A DNA stretch of 64,000 bases, taken from the NCBI GenBank assembly GCA_026075535.2, contig AP026538.1, positions 12,214,001-12,278,000 on the forward strand, given 5' to 3'. The notes under the pieces are model-generated. The model was not told where the DNA came from, did not search any database, and was given only the letters and a program-made list of their open reading frames with translations. The position numbers were made by a program, and so were the translations under genes. Positions within the stretch are counted from its first letter, which is position 1. Every line of letters begins with the position of its first letter. Shown piece after piece: positions 1 through 11,100 of this stretch. The DNA is from Tricholoma matsutake (lineage: Eukaryota > Basidiomycota > Agaricomycetes > Agaricales > Tricholomataceae).

Positions 1-70
1 TATGGATTTGCAACCATCTTAATGTGTGAATTTTCATCAAACTTTTCAACAATTTATGGGATAGTGTTTC

Positions 71-495
71 TGTAAGGGGACTAAGGGGGTGCCCTGTGTG
101 TTTTTCCTATTTTTTATGTTCGTCCCATATTTTTCCCCACCTCATTTCCTTCTATTCTTCATTTTCTATGATTTTTCCGGATTTTATTACTAATTTTCCC
201 TTGCTATCATGTTTGTATATGTTGACACTTTTATATTTAGAGGCGGAGTACCCCTTCTGACACATACCCCTTGGTATGATGTCATTCGGCGGCCTTGATC
301 CGCCTATCTCTGCCTTTTTCTATTTTTAGGTTATATTTGATTTTTGTCGTCTTCACATATACTGGGCATCAGCAAGGGGATCCTTAGAGTTTTCTCTTCG
401 GATTTCCCTTGCTAGGTGCGCCCCCAATGCCTGTATTATGTAGTATAATTTTAACTTCGGATTTCCCTTTGCTAGAGGCTTAGGTTGCCCTTATA
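71..495 (+). mobile_element. 425-bp solo-LTR-like element, copy 1
   Basis: Flanked by 5-bp duplications GTTTC (66-70 and 496-500). The empty site is preserved in family X copy 2 at 22913-22917. A second copy of exactly 425 bp is at 25154-25578 with its own duplication (CCTCC). The ends are TG(T/G)AAGGGG and GCCCTTATA, an imperfect short inverted repeat. The TG start, 5-bp duplication and size fit a solo LTR; the TA end rather than CA is unusual, so a short DNA transposon is the alternative. No coding capacity. Confidence 0.85.
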
Positions 496-799
496 GTTTC
501 CTGCCACAAAGGTGTGAATAACAGGGTGTGTTTTCAGCCTGAAATAAAATACAAATTTCATACTATTATGAGATGATTTTAGTAGGGAAATTTCTTTCAT
601 TAAATATTGAATTGACTGTTCCTTCCTCAGGTATTATTGTTATTGTTTTCAGAATGAGAGGATACTTTTCACACTTCAGGATTACAAGTGTTAAGAGAAT
701 TTTTTTCATCCCAAAAAAGGGGATTTTTCATTTGTGTTGTAATTGTTTTACTGACAAGTCATTTGCAGCCCACCCTCAAAACATCACATGATGAATGTT

Positions 800-2340
800 G
801 AACATCACGTCACATCAACATCAACCATAACCACCATGCCGCCATCTCACCTCACCATGACCACCACCATCGACGATGACGACGTCCCCCCTCTCTCCTC
901 TCTCTTCCCACAACCCCAATGCTGTCAATGCTGACTCCCACAACAACAAACACAACACTGGCAACACCACCTGTGGCCACAAAAGCTATCTCGCTCACAA
1001 CGCAGCTCAAACAACGTGAATCATTGTTTGGGCCATAGTAAGTTTTTTTCTGCTATAATTTGTGTTCATTTTACTAACTAAACTATTACTTTATGTTTAG
1101 GGAAAAAATGAGGCCTATGATGCACGATGGGAACAACAGGAATGACAAATGACAAATGGGAGGGGCAGAGATGGGCAATGACGACGATGACAGTGACAGA
1201 AGACAGGATGGCAGTGGGAGGCCCGTATAGTGGGACCCACCAGGTAAGTACACCACCCCCTCGATTACCTGCCATGTCACGCTGACAACGCCCCCACCTC
1301 CTTCCCCAGAGCTCGACAATGACATCCGAGAAACATCTGCCCCATGCCCACGAGCGATTGCTCATGGGGTGGATCACGGGTGCTCACTGCGAACACCATC
1401 CATGCCCCACACCACGCTGCTGTGGATGACATGGCACCCACCCCCATGCCTACGAGCAACTGCTCATAGGGTGGGATCGCAGGTGCAGCCTGTCTACGAT
1501 GACAGGGTGGGGAGGGGACAACACTGCCAGCACCAGCACCAGCAGGACGATGATGGGACACAGGGCAGGGGGGACGACACGACAATGGAGGGGGATGACA
1601 CCCACCCCACACCTACAAGCACCTGCTCATAGGGTGGATTGTGGGCATCTACGGTGATGGGACAACGAGGGGGACAACATGACAACAAGGGGGCACAACA
1701 ATGACACTTGCAAACGAGCCCCACGATGGCCAAAAGTTTTTTTCTTTTCTTTTTTTCTTATTCAATTGTACTAATAAACAATTCTACTTCATTTTCTAGG
1801 GAAAAACTCGACCAGCTATGCTGAAAATGGGCACCCTGACACGTATCATCATTTGGGGCATGTAAGTTTTTTTCTTTTCTTTCTTTCTTATTCAATCATA
1901 CTAACCATTAGATTAATTGATTTTTTAGGGAAAAAACTCGAGGAATCACCCCGAAAATGGGCACCCCACGCCCTGGGTGATGAACGAAGGAGGAAAAGAG
2001 AGGGGTGGAGCAGGGAACAGATGGCGATGGGAGGGGACAGCGCTCAGAGGCCTGTATAGGGCAGGTACACACCCCACCCCTCTTTTACCTGCTGCCTCAT
2101 GCTTACGACCCCCCACCACCTTCCCCAGGGCACGACGAACCAGCACCCGCCACATGTCCATGAGCAACTGCTCGTGGGGTGCATCGTGGGTGCATCCTCT
2201 GATGATGGGGACAAGGGTGACGACGAGTGCAACCCAGCACCCAGCACCACCACCGAGATGACCAGGCCACAGCACCAGACCCCTCCGCTACGAGCAACTG
2301 CTCGTAGGGAGTAAGGCTGGTGTGTAGGAGGCAGAGACGA
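800..2340. repeat. GC-rich palindromic module with intron-like inserts (in family X copy 1)
   Basis: About 1.5 kb of GC-rich sequence with many short dyads of the form GAGCA-N2-TGCTC (for example near 1351, 1460, 1616, 2160, 2290), each usually followed by GGGGTGGAT-like sequence. Three stretches look like introns: 1038-1100, 1736-1799 and 1862-1928, with GT(AAG)T-rich starts, T-rich tracts, ACTAAC/ACTAAT branch-like motifs and TTTAG/TCTAG ends followed by GGGAAAAA. Long overlapping open frames exist on both strands but are a by-product of composition. The inverted partner is at 21060-22620. Confidence 0.7.
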
Positions 2341-2675
2341 CACGGTGATGATGCTCAACCCAGGAAAACCACCAGAACTGCTGATGAGGCAATCGATGAT
2401 GTTTGCGACGAGTCAGAGGAAGGTTGCGAGACGTTCCGAATGTTCGTGGTCAAACTTATGAGAAGATTACTAGTTAACACTAGTCGTGAAGGTAGTGTCA
2501 TGAGAGACGAAAGTGTTTGGCGTGGTCTGATCAAGTATCGATCGATATCGAGGGCGATCAATGAGATCGATGGTGAATGAGTTTATCGTCGATGGTCGAT
2601 ATGTGAGTTCTGGGGACCTTTCGATAGGTTGATAGTATATGAAGGGTGTGGTAAATGTCTATGAAGTGTTGGAAG

Positions 2676-4153
2676 TAGTGTTTAAAGGTCCGGTTGCATG
2701 GACCGAAAAAATGACTGCAACCAAACCGAACCCAACTGAATGCAACCGAACCATCAGTTGCGGTTGCTCAGTTTTGGGGGTTGGTTGGGTTGCCGGTTGC
2801 CTTGATTCAAAATTATTTAAAAACTGTTCAAAAACCAGTTGCAATCAGTTGCAACCGGTCTTCTGACTGTATACAAACTATTACTTATGTACTAGATATT
2901 ACAGTAACAACAAGACAATAAACTAATGTACTTACTACTAATATCTACTATTTACACAATATATAATGAAAACGGGACAAGCCCAAAGGAAAACTATACA
3001 TTTGGTGAGGGTTTATATACCCTGTGGCTGCGCACAGACCTTTTGGTCATGTGCTGCCACAAAAAACAAAGTGATCACTTTGTCTAATGATTCCCACAGC
3101 CACAAATCATCAACGACACCACTTCAACCATCACCCACACCACCCACCACCTACCTCAGAAGTCCCACCTGTGAAGTGAGAGTGTAGAGGGCCCAAACGA
3201 TGACTAGTGTCATTTGGGCCCTCAGGTATGTTTTGTATCATCTTTCTTTATTAATACTAACTAATTTGATCTCTTTTTTTACAGTCTTATGTCGTGTTAC
3301 CCACCTCCCGCCTCCATGCCCTCTCAGGCCCTGTGCCGCTGCTGCGAGCCTCTGCTCGCAGGGTGGCAACGGGTTCCGTTTCTGGACAACAACACAACAA
3401 TGACAAGGGCACCACCAACAACAATGTGGCCGCACTGCCACCCCACCCAATGCCGCATTGTACAGCACCACCACCCCACCTACGAGCCACTGCTCATAGG
3501 GGGAGATGGTGCTGATGACGATGGGACACAGGATGACGATGACGACAAACGCCGATGGACGCCAATGACAATGAATGCCAACAAATGCCACTGAATGCCA
3601 CTGAATGCCAACACCTCTGAACACCAACACCACCAAACACCAATGCCACCAAATGCCAATGCCAACACCAGTGAGCGCCCACACCACCAAACGCCATCAC
3701 CAGGGAATGCCACTGCCAGGGAACGCCAATACCAATGCCCAATGCCAATGAACAGCGGGGAAGTCGAACAAGCGGGGAAGGGGGACAAATGAACAGTGGG
3801 GAGACAATAACAACGGACAGGGGGACAACAACATGGTACCAATGACCCCCACTCTCGCCAGAAATGCGAGATGATGGGGTCGGTTTTTTTGTTTTTCTTA
3901 CTTTTATTTTTATTCATTCTATTAACGACCTGTCACTGCCGCGAGCACCTGCTCGCGGGGTGTCTTTTAATTAGTTTTATTTAATATGATACAAAATTTA
4001 GTTAAGAGACAAAAATAGCAGGTAAAACCAGTTCTAACCGGTCTTTTGGAGGCAACCGAACCGACTGGGACCGGTTGTACCCGGTTCAGTTGCGGTTGCC
4101 GGTTGCCCATTTTGGGGTTGAAAAACCGGACCAAACCGGACCTTAAAACACTA
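2676..4153. mobile_element. hAT-like non-autonomous element 1
   Basis: Terminal inverted repeats TAGTGTTTAAAGGTCCGGT and TAGTGTTTTAAGGTCCGGT (reverse complement of the right end) are flanked by the 8-bp duplication GTTGGAAG (2668-2675 and 4154-4161). The intact LTR at 27.7 kb has the empty site at 28605-28612. An 8-bp duplication and a TAGNG start are typical of hAT elements. No transposase is present. Subterminal regions are built from repeated GGTTGC/CCGGTT motifs; the centre (about 3180-3960) is the GC-rich palindromic module. Confidence 0.9.
3180..3960. repeat. GC-rich palindromic module inside hAT-like element 1
   Basis: Begins with the palindrome-like GGGCCCAAACGATG...CATTTGGGCCC (about 3189-3222), followed by a GTATGT...ACAG intron-like stretch and then GAGC...GCTC dyads near 3345, 3482 and 3940. 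It also holds a short degenerate tandem array (3560-3740) of ATGCCAA/CACCAA units. Same architecture as the modules at 800, 5750, 17890, 21060, 26040 and 55690. Confidence 0.55.
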
Positions 4154-5004
4154 GTTGGAAGGGTTACTAGAGCTAATGATGAGAGGATCGAGGGAGGATC
4201 AAGGACGCAATGATTGCAGAGATTTCTCGTTGATTGAGAAAACCCGTAGAGACTTAGATTGTTTTTAGGAAGTTGATCGGATGCTTAGAACTGTATATGA
4301 GATGATATGTGAAGACGATTTCTTCCTGTTTCCAAGTAGATACTACAGAGTTTCATATGTTTTAAAGAAACTTCCTAAAATGGAATGAGAAACATGTGTA
4401 GAACATGAGGCAAAAGATATGAGTTAAGGCACAAGGCCATAAAGGAGACTGGAATCTGAACAAGAAAGATATATATATCATATGATGAAAGAGTAATAAA
4501 GGGAAAGAACTAAAAGAGACTGTCCTTTGTGTATAAACTGTGCTAAGTCTCACAATAATGCATCCAGTAGGTTCTGTGTGCAATAGGGACTTGGAATGAA
4601 GCTGACCTATGATCAGCAGGTTTGAGCACGAGTTGGAATATGTCCTAGTGCATGGTCTTCCACCATTTAGATAACGAAGGCGGCGCCCGATGTCACTCGT
4701 AGTTTCTCAATATCGATCGATGACGCTCGACGATGGTCGACGATGGTCGATCGCGGTTGTGGCTTGTTCGAAGTTGGTCGGGGATGTTTGGTGGTCGTGT
4801 AGGGGAATCTTAGGGACTTTCCGGGTAGTCCTAAGGTTGTGTGATGTGGTCTTTTGATACTATCATCGATGTTGATATGATATCGCAATCGATAGAGTGT
4901 GTCGTGCTGCATCTGGGATGTTGTAGGAGTTAGCCGATGTGATTAGAATGATGCTAAAGTGGTGAATTGGTCCTTGAGCCGAGAAGACGACCTATCAACG
5001 GTGA

Positions 5005-5288
5005 GGGGGACAGGGACACGGACGATGACAATGGGGATGTGATGGGACAACAGGCCGACAATGAGGCATCAGGGGTCTGGGGGATTTTTTCGCTTCTTTC
5101 AAGTAGATTTTGTATCTTAGTGGCTTGAAATTTACTCTGATACATGATGAAACTATTCTATCAATGGGATGAAAAAACATTATTGGCAGGTTCTTTCATT
5201 CCTCTTAAACCCCTGGAAAGTTGATGAAATTCAACCCAGGTAGAGGGGTGTTATTTATGCCCATATAAAGATGAAAACCATCCCATGG
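5005..5288 (-). other. Family X copy 1 sequence between insertions
   Basis: No gene. Matches 20762-21040 in inverted orientation, including the TTCATCCCAT-type subterminal repeats. Confidence 0.7.
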
Positions 5289-5611
5289 GATGAATTGAGG
5301 TCTTTACACTCCCCCCCATATTCCTATAGGAATCCGATGATTCTGATGATTCCAATAGGACTCCAATCGGAATCCAACCATATTCCAATGTCATTTTCAC
5401 CAGCCAAATTGACATGAAATGGCACATTTAGTCCTAGTCCAGTCCGATGTAGTCCAATCAGAGTCTGATCAGACTATCAGAATTTCCTAGGAATTTCCGA
5501 TCATAGAAATCACATAGGACTAGTCCAAAGTTATGCTAAGACATCAGACAACATAGGATTCTGATAGGAATGAAAGCAGCCTTGCTTAGTAATATAGTAT
5601 GAAAAATTAAA

Positions 5612-5700
5612 CGCACAGATGAGAATTGAACACTTGACTACAGAAGATTATGTAAGTGTAAACCGACAACAATACCATTAGGCTAAACAATCATTACAGG
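5612..5700 (-). repeat. tRNA-like (SINE-head-like) segment
   Basis: On the minus strand this has an A-box-like TAGCCTAATGGTATTG and a B-box-like GTGTTCAATTCT at tRNA-like spacing. The arms do not form a convincing acceptor stem, so it is a tRNA-derived relic. A diverged copy is at 17785-17875 in the sister element. Confidence 0.45.
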
Positions 5701-5749
5701 TAAGTGATCATACTACACTACATACCATTCCCGTGGGTGTGATGACAAA

Positions 5750-6890
5750 GCACATAGCCGCGTCATCACACCTGCCAGCTCATCAACTCCCACCACCACC
5801 ACCAACAATGACAAGCACACCACCTCCATCCCCCCACCTCAACCACCTCAACCCAGCAACTGCCACCACTCCCACTTCACCCCCATCTCTAGACGAGCCC
5901 CAAGACCGGAAACAACTGGTTTTGACGCCGAATGATGCCCAAATGATGCAATCATCATTTGGGCCATAGTAAGTTTTTTTTTTCATTTGTTTTTTACTTT
6001 TGTAAACTAACTAATTCATTTGTTTTGTTTCTAGGTTCTAATCTACATGAGTAACGACGGACTGACATGAGCCAAACCCACACCCAACGATGCCCCTGGC
6101 AACCCCCCTCCTCCCCATCAAAATGGGATGTGAGGGTATCGATCATGGTCAGGAGCACGGGGAGCAACACCAGGAGACCCCAGAAGGGGAATACCCACCC
6201 GGTAAGCACCACCCAACCCCTCCCCTCGAGCCACGTCACTGATGAACCGACAATGCACCCACCCCATGCCTACAAGCTGCTGCTCATAGGGTGGATCGTG
6301 AGTGCATGGACCCCCCACGACACCAATGACATCCAGCACCCCCCATCACCGCCATGAGCGACTGCTCGCGGGGTGTATATGGGGTGTGAGAACACGGGAA
6401 CGGCGTGGAGGGACAATGACGGCACCAAACGACATGCCTACGAGCAGCTACCCATAGGGTGGTTCATGGGTGCAGATGACAAGGGGGATGAACAACAAGG
6501 GTGACGAAACGACAAGGGGAAAGGGAAACAATGACCAGAAGGGTGGACAATGGTGACACCCGCCCCATGCACGCCCACAAGCATCTGCTTGTAGGGTGTT
6601 TAAGGGGAGGGGGAGGGAGGGAGGGGACAATGGACAAATGCCGCCACCAACATACAACGCACCACCCACCACCAGCCTCGCAAGCAACTGCTTGTGGGGT
6701 GGACAGTGGGTGGAACAACGAGGGAGGGGAGACGAGGGAGGGGAGGGAAGCCACGGGGGAGGTGAGGTGAGGGAGGCGAGACACGACAGAGATGAGAGGG
6801 AGGGGAAACAACGGGACAGGGCTGACAAGACAGCCAATGCGATGCACCACCACCCCCTCCCCCCTGTTTTGTGGAGGGGTGGGTTTTTTT
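5750..6890. repeat. GC-rich palindromic module inside hAT-like element A
   Basis: Starts beside GACAAAGCACATAGCCGCG, a boundary sequence shared with other modules (about 14160, 17909 and, reversed, 27360). It contains a GCCCAAATGAT...ATCATTTGGGC palindrome at 5937-5964 that abuts an intron-like stretch 5969-6034 (GTAAGT, CTAACTAAT, TTTCTAG), then GAGCA-N2-TGCTC dyads near 6356, 6445, 6580 and 6690. Confidence 0.6.
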
Positions 6891-7104
6891 TGTAGAATTT
6901 AAAATAGTATAATTAAATAGTATAATTAATTCTCCCCCTTGCGTTTGCGTGGGGGGTTTTTTTAAAATCTATATTAGTTATCTACTCCCTCGCAAAGATG
7001 CGAGGGCTCAACAATTTTTTTTCGAGCTCTTGTGAGAGAGGTTAAAAATAAGTGAACTAATCCTAAGTGCTTTAAATGGACTTTATATTACATATTTATT
7101 AATG

Positions 7105-7190
7105 CTCCTGTGGCTCAACTGGTTGAGCACTTGTTTGGTAGTCATGTCACTTATATCCCAAGGTCTAGAGTTCAATTCCTGCTCTGCCCA
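7105..7190 (+). repeat. tRNA-like (SINE-head-like) segment
   Basis: TGGCTCAACTGGTTGAGCAC resembles a tRNA D-arm/A box and AGAGTTCAATTCCTG a T-arm/B box, about 45 bp apart. No foldable acceptor stem or CCA context was seen, so I do not call a functional tRNA. The counterpart is at 19342-19428. Confidence 0.45.
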
Positions 7191-7726
7191 TTTATTTTGT
7201 AAGCACTTTCATCAAGTTAAGTTTTCCGAAATGGTGTGGTATTCTGACTACTACCTGTTGGAATTGCATAGGACTTTACTCGGAATTTACTAGGAATTTC
7301 TTGGAAATGAAAGTACATGGTCATCAAGATACATTCCGATTGGATTCCTATCGGACTCCTAGGACTAGTGTCGGACTAGTAGGACTCCTATCGCATTCCG
7401 ATTGGACTCTTATTGGAAAACTCGGACTCCTAGGACTCCGATAGGAATATGGGGGGGAGTGCAAAGTTTATGATGAATTTGGTGTGGGATGGACTGGGGA
7501 CAAAATGTGGGAGGTTTTCATCCCATGGACTCATCCCTTACAGGTAGGAAAAGGCATTCTTTTTCACTCATCTTAGTGGTAGATTTTCATGCCAACTCCT
7601 GATGAAACTTATTCCATTTTGGGGTTTATCAATACATGAAAACTATACCATAAATATATCATTTTACACTATCTAAAGGTATGAAATGTGGGATAGTTTT
7701 CCTACCCCTCGGGCCCCATAGTGCAT

Positions 7727-7848
7727 CTCCTGTGATTACCACGGCTCATGATTCCAGTTGCACTCTTATGATGAATGTCATGTGGAGACCTACCCTGTAA
7801 TTGGGGATAGGTAACACTGGAAGGCACTATCTAAGGGAAAAGGATCAA
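7727..7848. other. Short unassigned interval
   Basis: Sequence between family X copy 1 and the chromovirus LTR. No gene or repeat recognised. Confidence 0.4.
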
Positions 7849-8040
7849 TGTAAGACTCATGTCAAAATACCAGAATGATAGGACAATGTCATGGTATTAA
7901 GAGAGAGCTATACAGGAGTAGATAACAAGCAGAGTGAATGGGGGAAAAAGGAAGAATGGGGAATCCTAATGCGACGCGTAGTTGATGTGGTCAGTTGAAC
8001 CATACAAATAAGAGTAAACATGTACATAAGCAGGCTTACA
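7849..8040 (-). repeat. 3' LTR of the chromovirus
   Basis: 192 bp, TG...CA in element orientation, closely matching 12283-12474 apart from a short block near the inner edge. Preceded by the polypurine tract at 8041-8055. Confidence 0.85.
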
Positions 8041-8124
8041 CCCTCCCACTGTTAGAAAAGTGTCTGGGTCCCTAATGAAAGAAACAAGCAAGTAGTAAAG
8101 ATGTAATGAAAATATCACACATCA

Positions 8125-11100
8125 TCAACCAAACAATGGGTGCATTAAAAAACCCAGTGGGAAAAAGCTACTGTGTCCCCTCTGCCCTACGGGTTCACCA
8201 AATTTCCAGTGCTTTGCAATCCATGAGTTTACGTTGAGGTAGCCACAAGTCATTGGCTTCAGAATAGCCAGCCCACCATACCAGGTATTGATAACCACGG
8301 CCTCACTTTCGCTCATCAATGATCTTCTCAATTTGGTATTCTTCCATGCCATCTTCAGTTAACACTGGTCCAGGCTGCTCATGTTCTTGGGAAGGGAATA
8401 GCATTGCATTGTTTTTGATGTGTCATTTTAGTAGCAAAGGATGAAAACTTGGAAAAGTCTCCAGGGAGTTTGGTAGATGAAGTGTGTAAGAGGAGTGAGT
8501 GTTTGGGGAATGCCTTAGTGACAGTGTATGGACCATCCCACCAAGGGAAGAATTTTGCTATGCGTGATTTATTGCTGGCCTTGTGTTCTCATCGCCAGTT
8601 TAGCATTGCTAACATGACTTTATCGCCTGGGGCATAAGTGTCTTCAAGACCTCGAGATCTATTTGAATAGAATGCTTGCAGTACTTTTGTACCCAACAAG
8701 GCATCTTTGGCATCAGCAACATCATCGTCAATTTGAGTGATAATATCTCTCACTGTAATCATTTCTACCTCTTGTTCATGGGGAGCACCCAGTACAAGGG
8801 GGGAAATTATTTGTGGACTGTGTCCCATTTGTAATTGGAACCCAGAGTATCCAGTTGATGTGTTGATACTGTTCATCATGTTGAATCTGATGATAGGTAA
8901 TGCACAAACCCATCCTTTCTGATTGTGTTCAATGTGGAAATGGATACACTGATTCAAGGTTTTGTTTGTTCGCTCACTTGCACCATCTGTCTGTGAATGG
9001 TAAGTGCTCAACATCTTCAGGTGTATGCCTGTCAATTCGTGGAATGCCTTCCAGAATTTCGACACAAATAATTTATCATGGTCACTGATGAGCTCAAGTG
9101 GCAGCCCGTTTTCACAGTACCATTCATTGAAGAATATTAAAGCTAATCCAGGTGCCATAATATCCATTCGAGTAGGGATTAGGTGGATGTCTGAACCTAG
9201 ATGGTCAGTCACAGTCAGGAACAGTCATATCCCTTGTCTTCAGGCAAAGGGCCTATGAAGTCTAAGCACACCAAGTCTCCCCTATTGTCAGGGATAGGTA
9301 ATGGGTGCAATGGTCCCTTAGGTTTGGTCGTTGCGCTTTTGTTGTGCTGGCAATTAGGGCTAGTGCTTAAAGGTCCAGTCCATGTGACTGGAAAATAACT
9401 GGAACTGGACTGGACCATCAGTCCAGTTTTTTCAAATTTTAAGTTAGAAAACTGCAAAAGACCAGTCCTGACCAGTCATAACTGGTTAAGCACAGCCACG
9501 TAATCCTCTTGTAATTACCTTGAAACTGGTCAAAAAATTAAGCAAATCAGTGAAGAATTGAGTGAGATATCACCAAAAATGAGTTTCCCAATCAGGGTTC
9601 AGGTTGTGAAACCCGTCTTTGGTGATATCTCACTCAATTCTTCACCGATCTGCTTAATTTTTTGACTGGTTTCAAGGGAATTACTATTGGTAGGTTCCCC
9701 ACAAGTGGTTTTGAGCAGTTATTCCCACTTCATACATCAGTCCTACTGGCTTTTAGTAAAACTGGTCACATTGGGAAACTCGTTTTTGGTGATATCTCAC
9801 TCAATTCTTCACCAATCTGCTTAATTTTTTGACCCGTTTCATGGGCATTACTATGGGTAGGTTTCTCACAAGTGTTTTTGAGCAGTTATTTTCACTTTGT
9901 ACATCAGTCTTACTGGCTTTTAGTAAAACTGGTCATGACTGGTTAGGACCTGTGTTTTGTGGTTTTTTGTGGTTCTGGTCCAGTTATTTGGTTATTTCCT
10001 TTTATGGAGGACCGGTCCGGTTCCGGTCTTGCCAAAAATAACGTGAGAACTGGGACCGGACCGGACTTTAAGCACTAATTAGGGCAAGCAGGTACATAGG
10101 CAGATTCAAGGTCTCTATGCATATTCGGCTAGTAGTAACAATCATGAATGCTCACATATGACTTGTCAGCCCTGAAGTGGCTGAGTGCATCATGAGCCAA
10201 ATGGTACAGGTCTTTGCGCAGTGTACCATAGTGTGGGATCACGAGTTGGGCACCGATGTACCAAAGTTCATTTTCAAAATGAACACCAGGGGTGCTCTTG
10301 TCTGCCTCGGCAAGTTGCTTGCAAAACTCATCTGTTTTGTAACCCAAGCAAATGTCTTGTAAGAAAGATTTGTCTGCAGATATAGTCAATACAGCATTAC
10401 AAGGCATTGCAGTCTTCAACCAGCTATCCCAGCATATGGGTGAGTCCCCTACATCAACATCTTCAGATTCATCTTCCAACGGGTCTTCAGGTAGGCAGGA
10501 AAGTGCATCGGTGACTGTGTTATCCTCGCCATGGATGTAGTGAATGGTCATATCAAATTGAGACAAGTGCTCCATCCAACGTGCTTGTCATCATGATAAG
10601 TCTTTCTGTGTATCAAAAATTTTGAGAGTTTTGTGGTCTGTGTAGACGACGAATTGTGAACCCAGCAGATCCGAACGCCATTTCTTTAACATGTGAATGA
10701 TCACAAGCATTTCTTTTTCATGAACCGGGTACTTCTTTTGAGTGCTATTGAGATGCATAGAATCAAAAGCCACAGGCCAAGCACTTTCCCAAGTTGGGCC
10801 CCAGCTAAGTACAGTGCCAGTGCGTTTGTCACTAGCATTGCAAGTCACAAAAATTCTGTTGTCTGTAGGGTGCATGTGGTCAATAACAGTGAGGTATTCT
10901 CTGCTGACTACCAAGCTTTTGATCACTTCGAAAGCAATTTGGTGCTCTTTCATCCATGCAGGGAAATATTTTTCACACTCTTTTGTCGTCAGCGGTGTCA
11001 GAGTGGTTGTGTGTTCTGCAAGGTTTGGGAGGAAGGTTGCAATGTAACATACCAAGCCTAGAAAGCTCCGCACGTCAGTTGCAGATTTAGGTAGCAGCCA

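Larger units (their letters stand above)
2349..4997 (-). mobile_element. Solo LTR of a Ty3-like element (1.16 kb without insertion)
   Basis: The reverse complement matches the 5' LTR at 27749-28932 from TGATAGGTCG to GAGCATCA. It is flanked by ACGGTGA (2342-2348 and 4998-5004); the corresponding empty site in family X copy 2 is at 21039-21045. A 7-bp match is long for an LTR element, so the true duplication is probably 5 bp with the LTR edge shifted by 2 bp. It contains the hAT-like element 2676-4153. The reading frame at 2320-2580 is LTR sequence, not a gene. Confidence 0.85.
5297..7471 (+). mobile_element. hAT-like non-autonomous element A
   Basis: Flanked by the 8-bp duplication GATGAATT (5289-5296 and 7472-7479); the single empty copy survives in family X copy 2 at 20746-20753. 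The ends share a degenerate inverted repeat around CTTTACACTCCCCCCCATAT followed by many TAGGAATCC/GGACTCCTA subterminal repeats. A second member is at 16866-19684. Internal order: subterminal repeats, tRNA-like segment (minus), GC-rich module, AATAGTATAATTA repeat, tRNA-like segment (plus), subterminal repeats. No transposase frame. Confidence 0.88.
1..7722 (-). mobile_element. Family X non-coding element, copy 1 (left end off window, heavily nested)
   Basis: After removing three insertions (71-495; 2349-4997; 5297-7471, each with one target duplication) the remaining about 2.46 kb is the reverse complement of 20504-22983. The right end reads CCCCATAGT followed by GCAT, matching the terminus and target of copy 2 (ACTATGG after ATGC). 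About 200 bp of the other end lies outside the window. It codes for nothing I recognise; it is rich in TTCATCCCAT/ATGGGATGAA subterminal motifs and contains a GC-rich module (800-2340). The 4-bp target duplication and short TIR do not by themselves fix the superfamily. Confidence 0.8.

Noticed and set aside
573..791. 72-codon frame near the left edge
   Set aside because: Lies in non-coding family X sequence that recurs at 22.7 kb; no motif.
1340..2300. CRISPR-like or satellite array
   Set aside because: Dyads are palindromic, irregularly spaced and eukaryotic repeat sequence; no constant repeat-spacer pattern.
1078..2358. Long overlapping frames on both strands (also at 21.1-22.3 kb)
   Set aside because: Caused by GC-rich dyad repeats; no domain, and frames overlap on both strands.
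7105..7190. tRNA gene
   Set aside because: A- and B-box-like motifs only; no acceptor stem and found in multiple transposon copies.
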